Shown: positions 1 through 6,313 of the stretch, piece after piece | How the letters are laid out: each line of letters starts with the position of its first letter | How positions within the stretch are numbered: position 1 is the first letter of the stretch | Assembly: GCA_020216655.1 (NCBI GenBank) | Contig: JAIWNU010000032.1 | Span: forward strand, 1-13,587 | DNA from: Treponema sp. | GTDB lineage: Bacteria > Spirochaetota > Spirochaetia > Treponematales > Breznakiellaceae | Length of the DNA: 13,587 bases | Direction of reading: 5' to 3' | Made by a program: the position numbers and the translations under genes | Notes under the pieces: generated by a model | Database searches by the model: none | Seen by the model: the letters and a program-made list of their open reading frames with translations, nothing else | Told to the model about the DNA's origin: nothing

Positions 1-655
1 TGTCGTGGATTTCCCGGCTGATACGGTTTCGTTCCCGGGTAATTGCCTCTTCGTCGGCGGTCCGGGCATAGCGCTGGAGATCCTGATTAAATTCGGAAAG
101 GCGGTCAATGGTCACATCCAAATGGGTAACCGTCTCCTCTGCGGTCCTTAGTTTATCAAGCAGGGCCCGGATAAATGATAGGGACAGCATAACCGCAAGA
201 AGTACGCCGATAAAGGTAAGCTCCGAAGGCCGGTCGATCCGGGGCACCGAAGGCGCTAGCATGGTTTCACCCAGCATACGGCTCGGATGCTGAAACATAG
301 CAAACAGTACAAGGGCGACTCCCCCTGCTATACCGTTCCGCGGCCATTGCAGGGAAAGTCCGCTCATAATAAAAAACGCCGTAGCCAGACAGAGTTTTAT
401 GGTAAGGTAGGCTTCTATAGAGTATCCCAGGATGATATAGGCTGCTACCGCACCAAACCAGGCAAGCAGTTTTCCCGGCATGGTTTGAGCGGCTGCCATA
501 AAAAAACCTGCAATACCCAAAAAAATCCAGGAAACAACAACGGTTGCCCAGAGGTCAAAACTAATCGATGATGCATCGGATATAAATAAAACAATGCCAA
601 GGCCGTACAGGAGGACCGCTATCGCTAGAAGGCTACGTCCTACCGCACGGCACAT
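1..655 (-). CDS. Membrane sensor histidine kinase (NarL/DesK-type, HisKA_3), partial at left edge
   Basis: Reading the minus strand from the ATG at 655-653 gives an open frame of 218 codons with no stop before the window edge. The first 165 residues are strongly hydrophobic, with about six membrane segments (roughly residues 7-26, 33-56, 61-78, 84-100, 108-121 and 146-165). A charged, probably coiled-coil linker follows (166-205). It ends in ERNRISREIHD, the dimerisation/phospho-acceptor signature of HisKA_3 kinases, with the acceptor His at residue 217. The ATPase domain lies beyond the edge. The start codon directly follows the stop of the SufB/D gene (TAAATG), so translation is probably coupled. 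A G-rich stretch about 12 bases upstream, inside the SufB/D end, may serve as ribosome site. By family habit, a LuxR-type response regulator would be expected next. The sensed signal is unknown; no extracytoplasmic domain is visible. Confidence 0.85.
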   Translation of the reverse strand, partial: MCRAVGRSLLAIAVLLYGLGIVLFISDASSISFDLWATVVVSWIFLGIAGFFMAAAQTMPGKLLAWFGAVAAYIILGYSIEAYLTIKLCLATAFFIMSGLSLQWPRNGIAGGVALVLFAMFQHPSRMLGETMLAPSVPRIDRPSELTFIGVLLAVMLSLSFIRALLDKLRTAEETVTHLDVTIDRLSEFNQDLQRYARTADEEAITRERNRISREIHD

Positions 656-1591
656 TTATGACAGGAGCCCCTTAATAATAAGATCGGTAGCTTCGTCTTC
701 GGTGAGACCCCGGCTTAAGAGGGTTTCCAGCTGTTTGGAATCCACCGATCCGATTGCCGCTTCGTGGGTTACATGGGCCCGATGGTCTTTTACAAAGACA
801 ATAGGAATAGCCCGGGCTTGGGCTTCCCCCTGTACGATTTCCTTGCAGTCCACATGGCCTCTGGCAAAGGGCGCTTCGGCAATAATCTCGTTTTCAATAA
901 TTGCCTGGGCCTGCTCTTTTAATGCAATATGGCTGGTTAGAACTCCAACTGCGTTTTCTCCCTTAAGCTCTACTGCCTCGCGGATATGGATAGAGTCATT
1001 GAGCCTCCCGTAGAGCCGGGCTTTCATATCGAGCACTGCGTCCTTTTCGCAATAGCCTTGGTAGTCCAGCTCTACTACCCCGGCAGCCCCCTGGATAAGC
1101 TCAAATTCGGTGCTGTACCGGGCATTTTCGGCCAAATAAACTACCGTTTTTGGGACTATGGTTACCCCACCTTTGGGACCGTGAATATGCCGCTCGAAAT
1201 AAGAAAGGCTTGCGTTTTTCTGCAATTCAATCTTTGCGTCCATAAGATGTTGGACGTTGACCGCGTTCGGGAATGTGCAGTGGGCCATAAACTGGGCCTT
1301 GGCCCCCTCTTCGATCACCGTGTGGGAGATAATCTTTTGTATCCCGTTATCGGGAATAATGCCAAAGCAGAAATGAACCGGCTGCGCAATGTGGACGCCT
1401 GCACGGACCCGAATTTCGACCCGCACACCATCTGAGAAACTTTCAGAGCTGACCTCAAGTCCATCTACCAGGTGAGCCCCCAGCACTTCGTTGCCGTGTA
1501 TTTCGATATGGGCTACCCCAGGTCCATAGTGGTGTTGATTGATGGACGCCAAAAGCTCCGCCAGAAGTTCTTCTTTTTCGTTTGCTGCCAT
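656..1591 (-). CDS. SufB/SufD-family Fe-S assembly scaffold (SmsB-like, short form)
   Basis: 311 residues. This is the beta-helix scaffold on which a SufC ATPase helps build Fe-S clusters in the cytoplasm. The C-terminal half carries the family hallmarks: GHVDCKEIVQG around Cys249 (the position matching the catalytic Cys of SufB), HEAAIGSVD (276-284), and the closing LLSRGLTEDEATDLIIKG. At 311 residues it is much shorter than E. coli SufB (about 495) or SufD (about 420), and no second scaffold gene follows. That matches the two-gene minimal SUF-like system (SmsC-SmsB) described for archaea and some bacteria. The ATG at 1591 has AGGA seven bases upstream and lies two bases after the sufC-like stop, so the two are co-translated. 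I infer that one protein forms a homodimer in place of SufB-SufD. No cysteine desulfurase is visible in the window. Confidence 0.9.
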   Translation of the reverse strand: MAANEKEELLAELLASINQHHYGPGVAHIEIHGNEVLGAHLVDGLEVSSESFSDGVRVEIRVRAGVHIAQPVHFCFGIIPDNGIQKIISHTVIEEGAKAQFMAHCTFPNAVNVQHLMDAKIELQKNASLSYFERHIHGPKGGVTIVPKTVVYLAENARYSTEFELIQGAAGVVELDYQGYCEKDAVLDMKARLYGRLNDSIHIREAVELKGENAVGVLTSHIALKEQAQAIIENEIIAEAPFARGHVDCKEIVQGEAQARAIPIVFVKDHRAHVTHEAAIGSVDSKQLETLLSRGLTEDEATDLIIKGLLS

Positions 1592-1593
1592 AA

Positions 1594-2325
1594 CTATTTC
1601 CTGTCAATGTCGGGACAACCCACATGGGTGCAGGGGGCGCACTGTCCGTTAAAATAATCGAGCATTCGGTCCATGGAGCCCTTGTCGACAATCTGGCCCG
1701 CACAGAGCAAAAATGCGTGATCCGCCTGCTGCAGGACCTCGCCGCTGTGGGTAATAAGGAGGACCGTAGTTCCTTCGGCTTTTAACTCCCGGATTACGGT
1801 AAAAATGTGCTGAATGGAGTCGATATCTACGCCACTGTCTGGTTCATCCATCAAGAGGAGCCGGGGTTTCATGGCATAGACCGAGGCAAGCTCAATACGC
1901 TTTCGTTCTCCCCCGGAGAGGGTTTTATCGACCGCCCGGGAACGGTAGCGCTGGGGATCCAAGCCGACGACCCGCAGTGCTTCGTCCACCAGTCCAGGCC
2001 GTTTTTCCTTTGCCCCGGCAAGGATAAAGTCGGGAACCGAAAGCCCTTCGAAACGGGCGGGCTCCTGGAACACGAGGGTAATGCCGAGCCGGGCCCGTTC
2101 ATCAACAGAAAGACCCTGTATGGGTTTCCCTTCAAAAAGTATTTCCCCTTCAATATCCCGGTAGCCAGAAAGGCCCATAATAGTTTGGGCCAAGGTGGAT
2201 TTCCCCGCCCCGTTAGGCCCGATAACGGCGTGTACATAGCCCTGCCAAATATCGGCTGTTATATCTAGTAGCAGGGGCTTGCCATTCTTTACGAGTGATA
2301 GATTGCGAATTTCCAGTAAGTTCAA
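1594..2325 (-). CDS. sufC: SufC-type ABC ATPase of Fe-S assembly (SmsC-like) with Cys-rich C-terminal tail
   Basis: 243 residues, the normal size for SufC. It hydrolyses ATP to drive conformational change in the SufB/D scaffold. Visible motifs are Walker A GPNGAGKST (36-44), Q-loop Gln87 in VFQEPA, signature LSGGE (136-140), Walker B RLLLMDEP (155-162) and switch His193. No transmembrane segments are present, which fits the soluble Suf class rather than a transporter. The start is a TTG with AAGGA eight bases upstream, and I see no in-frame ATG that fits the domain start. The tail is odd: the last 20 residues include Cys229, Cys232 and Cys237 (CAPCTHVGC), which could bind a metal or cluster. 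It lies 67 bases after the VIT-family gene and 2 bases before the scaffold gene. Confidence 0.92.
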   Translation of the reverse strand: MNLLEIRNLSLVKNGKPLLLDITADIWQGYVHAVIGPNGAGKSTLAQTIMGLSGYRDIEGEILFEGKPIQGLSVDERARLGITLVFQEPARFEGLSVPDFILAGAKEKRPGLVDEALRVVGLDPQRYRSRAVDKTLSGGERKRIELASVYAMKPRLLLMDEPDSGVDIDSIQHIFTVIRELKAEGTTVLLITHSGEVLQQADHAFLLCAGQIVDKGSMDRMLDYFNGQCAPCTHVGCPDIDRK

Positions 2326-2392
2326 CGATGAGTTCCTTTCAGTACTACTATAATCACTTGAACCTTCTGGCGCTAGCCCCTGAATCAGCCTC

Positions 2393-3256
2393 TTACGCGT
2401 CTACTCCGAGCATGATTTTGAGTATCCAGCCTAAGGTAAAGGAAAAGGCTGCCACCCCAAGACTGATAAAGGTCATTTCCCAGAAACGCTGCCTGAAATT
2501 GAGGTCCTTGGCAACGGATATATAATAATTAAAGAGAAAGATAATAGACACCACGATGACAAGGGTAATGGCGAGGCTCACAAATTTATAGGGTATAAGA
2601 AGGTAGGGAAGAATCATCAAAATAACGGTGATAAGGTAGGCTACCCCCGTATACAGGGCTGATCGGGCTGCCCGCGCGTCCCCTTCTGCTTTGGAGGATA
2701 GATAGTCAGAAGCGGCCATAGAGAAGGCGGCTGAAATACCCGTTACAAGACCCGCCAAAGAAATGATTTTTGTATCCCCCAGGGCAAGGGTGAATCCTGC
2801 GAGGGCTCCGGTAAGTTCAACTAATGCATCATTAAGACCGAGGACGATGGAGCCCACATACTGCAGGAGTTCCTCATCCAGCATGGCCAGGAGGCTCTGT
2901 TCATGGGCCGCTTCTTCGGCGCCGATTTTCTTTACTTCCGGAAAGGCTTCCTCAATTTCCGCATATTTGCGGGATGCGGTGCCTTCGTTTTTTTCCATCC
3001 GTTTGAGCACAAAGGTAAGCCCAAGAATACGGGCCAGCATGACCGTCCGCCACACCTTGCCCCAGTTGGGTTGGACCTCTACTCCAGTCTTGGTCTTCCA
3101 GAATTCTGCGTGGCGCCGCTCTGCTTCGCCGATGTCCCGGAGGACCTGGGCATTCTGTTCAGTTTTGGCAAGGGCCGCCAGTTTTGTGTATACATGGTAT
3201 TCGGTAATCTCGTTTTTTTGAGCCGCGAGAATTCGTTTTTTTAAAGCCTCGTCCAT
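2393..3256 (-). CDS. Ferritin-like/VIT1 membrane iron transporter (MbfA-type)
   Basis: 287 residues in two parts. Residues 1-125 form a ferritin-like four-helix domain with diiron-type ligands: Glu16, the E46xxH49 pair in GEAERRH and the E115xxH118 pair in AEEAAHE. Residues 130-287 form a VIT1/CCC1 membrane domain with about five helices (roughly 131-160, 163-185, 203-222, 226-247 and 262-284), including the typical LGLNDALVELTGALAG segment. Family knowledge: MbfA-type proteins export Fe(II) or load it into storage, using the cytoplasmic diiron domain as a sensor/ferroxidase. The ATG at 3256 has a near-perfect AAGGAGG seven bases upstream. The gene stands first in the co-directional iron/Fe-S cluster, which suggests iron homeostasis as the shared theme. 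Manganese transport is possible for this superfamily, but the diiron domain favours iron. Confidence 0.88.
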   Translation of the reverse strand: MDEALKKRILAAQKNEITEYHVYTKLAALAKTEQNAQVLRDIGEAERRHAEFWKTKTGVEVQPNWGKVWRTVMLARILGLTFVLKRMEKNEGTASRKYAEIEEAFPEVKKIGAEEAAHEQSLLAMLDEELLQYVGSIVLGLNDALVELTGALAGFTLALGDTKIISLAGLVTGISAAFSMAASDYLSSKAEGDARAARSALYTGVAYLITVILMILPYLLIPYKFVSLAITLVIVVSIIFLFNYYISVAKDLNFRQRFWEMTFISLGVAAFSFTLGWILKIMLGVDA

Positions 3257-3291
3257 TTGAGTGCCTCCTTTAACGCAAACGTTCTGTGCTC

Positions 3292-3630
3292 TTATCTCTT
3301 TATTATTAAAAGCACAGTATTTATTACTTCTTCAAATTTATCATTTGTAATTTTTTCAATATATTCAATATTTCTTACTGTCCAATCAAGGCTTTTTATT
3401 TGATCACTCAGTACACATCCTTTTATTTTTTCTCCCATAATTTCGACTTCAAAAGGATAGCCTTTTACTTTACTTGTTATAGGGCAAAAGATTGCTAATC
3501 CAATCTTCTCATTATATTCTTTAAAGGAAAGAACAAGTGCAGGTCTACGGCCTCTCTGTTCATGTCCCTGCTGTGGATTAAAATCAAGCCAAACAATATC
3601 GCCTTGATCAGGGACATATTTTTTTACCAT
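3292..3630 (-). CDS. mazF: MazF/PemK-family mRNA interferase toxin
   Basis: 112 residues, typical for MazF/ChpB toxins, which cut mRNA at short sequences in the cytoplasm. The family pattern is clear: GDIVWLDFNPQQGHEQRGRRPALVLS (10-35, with Arg29-Pro30), then CPITSK (49-54, with Thr52) and LSDQIKSLDW (74-83). The start ATG at 3630 overlaps the antitoxin stop by 7 bases, the usual coupled arrangement. The gene appears intact, and the expected catalytic Arg and Thr positions are present. Its sequence is clearly more AT-rich than the flanking genes by eye, which suggests horizontal acquisition. It ends only 35 bases before the VIT-family gene, so readthrough into the iron module is possible. Confidence 0.92.
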   Translation of the reverse strand: MVKKYVPDQGDIVWLDFNPQQGHEQRGRRPALVLSFKEYNEKIGLAIFCPITSKVKGYPFEVEIMGEKIKGCVLSDQIKSLDWTVRNIEYIEKITNDKFEEVINTVLLIIKR

Positions 3631-3857
3631 TCTTCATTTCCCATGGAAGGTCCAGTTTCTATAGCTGAATGCTTATTCTCATTGGTAACTTTTGAAAGTA
3701 ATTCTGTGAGTGTTTTTTTAGGCGGGTGTATTACGATTTTGCCATCTTCTTCGGTAATTTCAACTAAATTGCCGCTTTTCAAATTAAACTCTTTTACATA
3801 AAGAGAAGGAATACGTATTCCGAGACTGTTCCCCCATTTCTGTACTACGGTCTGCAT
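3624..3857 (-). CDS. mazE: MazE-family antitoxin (AbrB-like)
   Basis: 77 residues. The N-terminal 50 residues (QKWGNSLGIRIPSLYVKEF then GNLVEITEEDGKIVI) match the swapped-hairpin AbrB-type DNA-binding fold of MazE. The C-terminal tail ends in ETGPSMGNEEW, closely resembling the acidic/aromatic toxin-blocking tail of MazE proteins. It should bind the MazF neighbour and repress the shared promoter. The ATG at 3857 has GAGGG about eight bases upstream. The AT-rich palindrome just upstream (3880-3894) is the natural candidate for its operator. Codon use is AT-rich like the toxin and unlike the genes on both sides. Confidence 0.92.
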   Translation of the reverse strand: MQTVVQKWGNSLGIRIPSLYVKEFNLKSGNLVEITEEDGKIVIHPPKKTLTELLSKVTNENKHSAIETGPSMGNEEW

Positions 3858-3869
3858 ACTTGCGCCCTC

Positions 3870-3915
3870 TTATTATAAGATATACATTGTATATTTTTTA
3901 TTCAAGTATACAAAT
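3870..3915 (-). promoter_or_regulatory. mazEF promoter/operator region with perfect palindrome
   Basis: A perfect 7+1+7 inverted repeat, ATATACA-T-TGTATAT, lies at 3880-3894. A third copy of the half-site (TATACAA) occurs at 3907-3913. On the minus strand a plausible -10 (TACAAT) sits inside the palindrome with TTGTAT 16 bases upstream, so bound antitoxin would cover the promoter. TATAAT at 3872-3877 is another -10 match but is too close to the ATG at 3857 to leave room for the ribosome site. Autoregulation is inferred from how mazEF operons normally work. Confidence 0.6.
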
Positions 3916-3921
3916 CGCAAA

Positions 3922-3946
3922 GCAGCGGTTTCATTGAAACCGCTGC
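3922..3946 (-). terminator. Probable rho-independent terminator of the pheST-kinase operon
   Basis: A perfect 11-bp stem (GCAGCGGTTTC / GAAACCGCTGC) with a 3-base loop starts nine bases after the stop codon of the adenosine-specific kinase gene. On the minus strand it is followed by TTTGCGATTT, a weak T-tract. It insulates the operon from mazEF. Confidence 0.7.
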
Positions 3947-3954
3947 ACCTATTT

Positions 3955-4446
3955 TTACGCGAACTTGTAGCCAAAGCGGCGCAAAAGGCCCTTCCGCTCA
4001 GTCTTTTCCGCATCCCCTTCCACACCCTTGGGACTGGAGCCGTCTATTACGCCCATGATGCCCCGGCCTTGATCGCTTATAGCCACCACCACCTGTACGG
4101 GATTTGCGGTGGCGCAGTAGATCTGGCAGACCTCGGGGCAGGCCTTGATACGGTCCAGCACATTGATGGGATAGGCGTTTTTCATAATGAGATAGAAGGT
4201 GTGCCCCGCGCCCACCGTAAGGGCGCAGGATTCGGCGGCCTTAACCAGTTCTGCGTCGTTTCCTTCGCTGCGTACGAGGCAGGGCCCGGAGGCTTCATTA
4301 AAGGCTAGGCCAAATTTTACAGCCGGCACCGAAGCGGTCATGATTTCCGCCAGGTCCTCCACGGTTTTGATGAAATGGGACTGGCCCACAATGATATTCA
4401 GGTCCTGGGGAACCGGAAGCTGAACCAGATCAAAGGTTATTTGCAT
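3955..4446 (-). CDS. Adenosine-specific kinase family protein (PF04008/DUF355)
   Basis: 163 residues from the chosen ATG at 4446. An in-frame ATG at 4464 exists, but AAGGAG sits exactly six bases before the 4446 ATG and inside the longer reading, so the shorter start is preferred. The protein shows the family pattern: DLNIIVGQSHFIKTVEDL near the N-terminus, KFGLAFNEASGPCLVR, VGAGHTFYLIMKNAYPINVL, CPEVCQIYCATANPVQVVVA and the closing GRGIMGVIDGSSPKG. The family is small, found mostly in archaea and scattered bacteria. It is named for adenosine phosphorylation reported for archaeal members; its role in the cell is poorly defined. No signal peptide or membrane segment is seen. It follows pheT on the same strand, separated by a hairpin. 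Confidence 0.85.
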   Translation of the reverse strand: MQITFDLVQLPVPQDLNIIVGQSHFIKTVEDLAEIMTASVPAVKFGLAFNEASGPCLVRSEGNDAELVKAAESCALTVGAGHTFYLIMKNAYPINVLDRIKACPEVCQIYCATANPVQVVVAISDQGRGIMGVIDGSSPKGVEGDAEKTERKGLLRRFGYKFA

Positions 4447-4476
4447 GGCAAGCTCCTTACTCATTTTAATTTAAAA

Positions 4477-4511
4477 GAGGACCTCTACAAGCTACCGCTT
4501 GAGAGGTTCTC
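4477..4511 (-). terminator. Hairpin between pheT and the kinase gene (terminator or attenuator)
   Basis: An imperfect stem of about 14 pairs (one mismatch, one bulge) with a GGTA loop is followed on the minus strand by CTTTTAAATT. It lies in the 68-base gap after the pheT stop. It looks like a rho-independent terminator, possibly leaky, that would lower expression of the downstream kinase gene relative to pheST. I see no convincing promoter between it and the kinase gene. Confidence 0.55.
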
Positions 4512-4532
4512 ATCAATATATTTACAGCGTCA

Positions 4533-6275
4533 TTACAGAAGGGCGTCCAGATCGACCTCACAGGCCGTACAGGGCATGGTTACGCCCCAGTTTTCGAGTA
4601 CCTGGGGGTGAAGTTCGCCGAACACGCCGATGCGGCTGCCCTTGTACAGGATTGCCGCAGCCCGGCCGGGGATAAAACGGCTGTCCTCCGCTTCTTCCAC
4701 ATCGTACTCCCGGGAAAGATAGTAGAAGATAGCCTGTATCTGGCTTGCGACAGTGTTAAAGTTGGCATCCGAGGCAGCATGAACAAAGCCCAGGTGCTGC
4801 CGGGTTTTTACCCCATAATTTTCGGTATCATCCCGGTATGCCACCTTACCCACCTCGAAAATCTTGTGGGGGAAGACCGCATGGGCAGATATGGACTCGG
4901 AAATCATGAGGGATGCTAACACTGAATCCCGAACATACTCGTAATTCTCGGTCATAGGATTGCTGATTCGAATAATCTGGGACCCGTCCCGCCGCATCTT
5001 TTCGATAAAGTCTTTGCCGGACCCCAGATAATTGTAGATCATTTCCTGGTATCCAAGGCCGATCATGCACTCTTTAACCCGGCGCGAGAATTGGGTGATG
5101 GGGGTAAGCCGGCCAATGGTAAAGTCCCGGGGTTTAAGGGGCGTAAAAGAGGGAAGGGTGCGGCCTATCATAACGTCCTCTACCACGTCTGCGGCATGGA
5201 GGAAGTCGTTTCGGTATTCCGGAGGATAAACCAGGATGCCGGGGCCCTTTTCTGTGGAGCCCGCTTCTTTATCTTCCGCAACATCAGCCTTGCAGCCCAT
5301 CCGTTCCAGGGCTGCCACACAGGCCTTGGCGTCCAGGGCTTCGCCGAGAAACCGTTCCACCCGCTTCAGCGAGCAGAAGGTTGGTTTCTGGAAATAGTAG
5401 GGGAAGGTAACGGTCCTACCAAAGGGTGTATCATAGGGATATTCTACAGTGACCGGATGCACCGTGTAGCCCATATCGGCAAAATCGCAGGCGGTCATGT
5501 TCACCGCTAAGGTCAAGGATTCCAGGTCCGTGCCGGTCATTTCGATGAACAGTTCCGAGTCGCCCACCTCTACCGCTCCGATCCGGGCGCTGTTAATGAC
5601 CGGCGGGAACGAAAGGGTTTCGCCCGCCGAATCGGTGAGATAGGGGAATTTTTTAAAGGATGAAACGATGTAGCCGTATTCCTGGCCCTTGGGGTGTTTT
5701 TCGCAGATTTCCCGGAGGGAAAGGGTTTCCTCCAAACCCAGGGGTGTGAATTTGGTGCTATCGGGATCGGCGGCCACATAGCGCACCGGCCACTTGATAA
5801 GGCTCGTTCGATAAACCCCCATGGCAATGGAGCGCCGCTTGCGGCCAAAATTCCAGCAGAGTTTTTCCTGGGTTTGGATAATGTCCTTAAGGCGGCTGTC
5901 ATCGATGGCTTTGCCGCTTACCACATAAGCAGCGATATAGGGCCTGATGTCTTTAAGAGCCGGATCTACAACGACCCGGTAGCGTTGAGATTCCTGAACT
6001 GTACCGGGTCGGGAAAAGAATGAATACTGGGGAATACTGCCGCCGCCGTGGATCCGCAGCTGCCGGGCAACGCCGGCGGTAGACCAGAGGTCCGGCCGGT
6101 TTGTGTCGTTAAGCTCAATTTTTAAGACCCGTTCTGCTTCGGGTAGTTTTTTGTCTGAATCTTCGTCCAGCTCTGCCTTCGCGCAGGTAAGGGCTTCTTC
6201 AAAGGCATCCCGGTTCGGCCAGCGCCGGCCTACGAGACTGTAAAAAAGCTGTTCATTCACTTCTATTTTAGGCAT
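4533..6275 (-). CDS. pheT: Phenylalanyl-tRNA synthetase beta subunit, archaeal/eukaryal type
   Basis: 580 residues, the length of archaeal/eukaryal/spirochaetal PheT and far shorter than the roughly 800 of usual bacterial PheT. The N-terminal tRNA-binding (EMAP-like) and C-terminal anticodon-binding extensions of the bacterial form are absent. Seen in order: a B1-like start (VLKIELNDTNRPDLWS, about 49-64), the B3/4 editing region (about 120-275), a B5 domain ending in YRNDFLHAADVVEDVMIGR (354-372), and the catalytic-like core (about 385-580, with FEVGKV at 473-478). With PheS it forms the heterotetramer that charges tRNA-Phe and edits Tyr-tRNA-Phe. The ATG at 6275 has GGAG eight bases upstream; the gene begins 38 bases after pheS. 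Confidence 0.95.
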   Translation of the reverse strand: MPKIEVNEQLFYSLVGRRWPNRDAFEEALTCAKAELDEDSDKKLPEAERVLKIELNDTNRPDLWSTAGVARQLRIHGGGSIPQYSFFSRPGTVQESQRYRVVVDPALKDIRPYIAAYVVSGKAIDDSRLKDIIQTQEKLCWNFGRKRRSIAMGVYRTSLIKWPVRYVAADPDSTKFTPLGLEETLSLREICEKHPKGQEYGYIVSSFKKFPYLTDSAGETLSFPPVINSARIGAVEVGDSELFIEMTGTDLESLTLAVNMTACDFADMGYTVHPVTVEYPYDTPFGRTVTFPYYFQKPTFCSLKRVERFLGEALDAKACVAALERMGCKADVAEDKEAGSTEKGPGILVYPPEYRNDFLHAADVVEDVMIGRTLPSFTPLKPRDFTIGRLTPITQFSRRVKECMIGLGYQEMIYNYLGSGKDFIEKMRRDGSQIIRISNPMTENYEYVRDSVLASLMISESISAHAVFPHKIFEVGKVAYRDDTENYGVKTRQHLGFVHAASDANFNTVASQIQAIFYYLSREYDVEEAEDSRFIPGRAAAILYKGSRIGVFGELHPQVLENWGVTMPCTACEVDLDALL

Positions 6276-6313
6276 CTTGTTTACTCCATCCTCTGCTACA
6301 TTTCGGCAGGGCC

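Noticed and set aside
986..1435. Long plus-strand open frame opposite the SufB/D gene
   Set aside because: It is antisense to a well-supported gene, shows no recognisable domain, and has no ribosome site that I can see; it is a codon-bias shadow.
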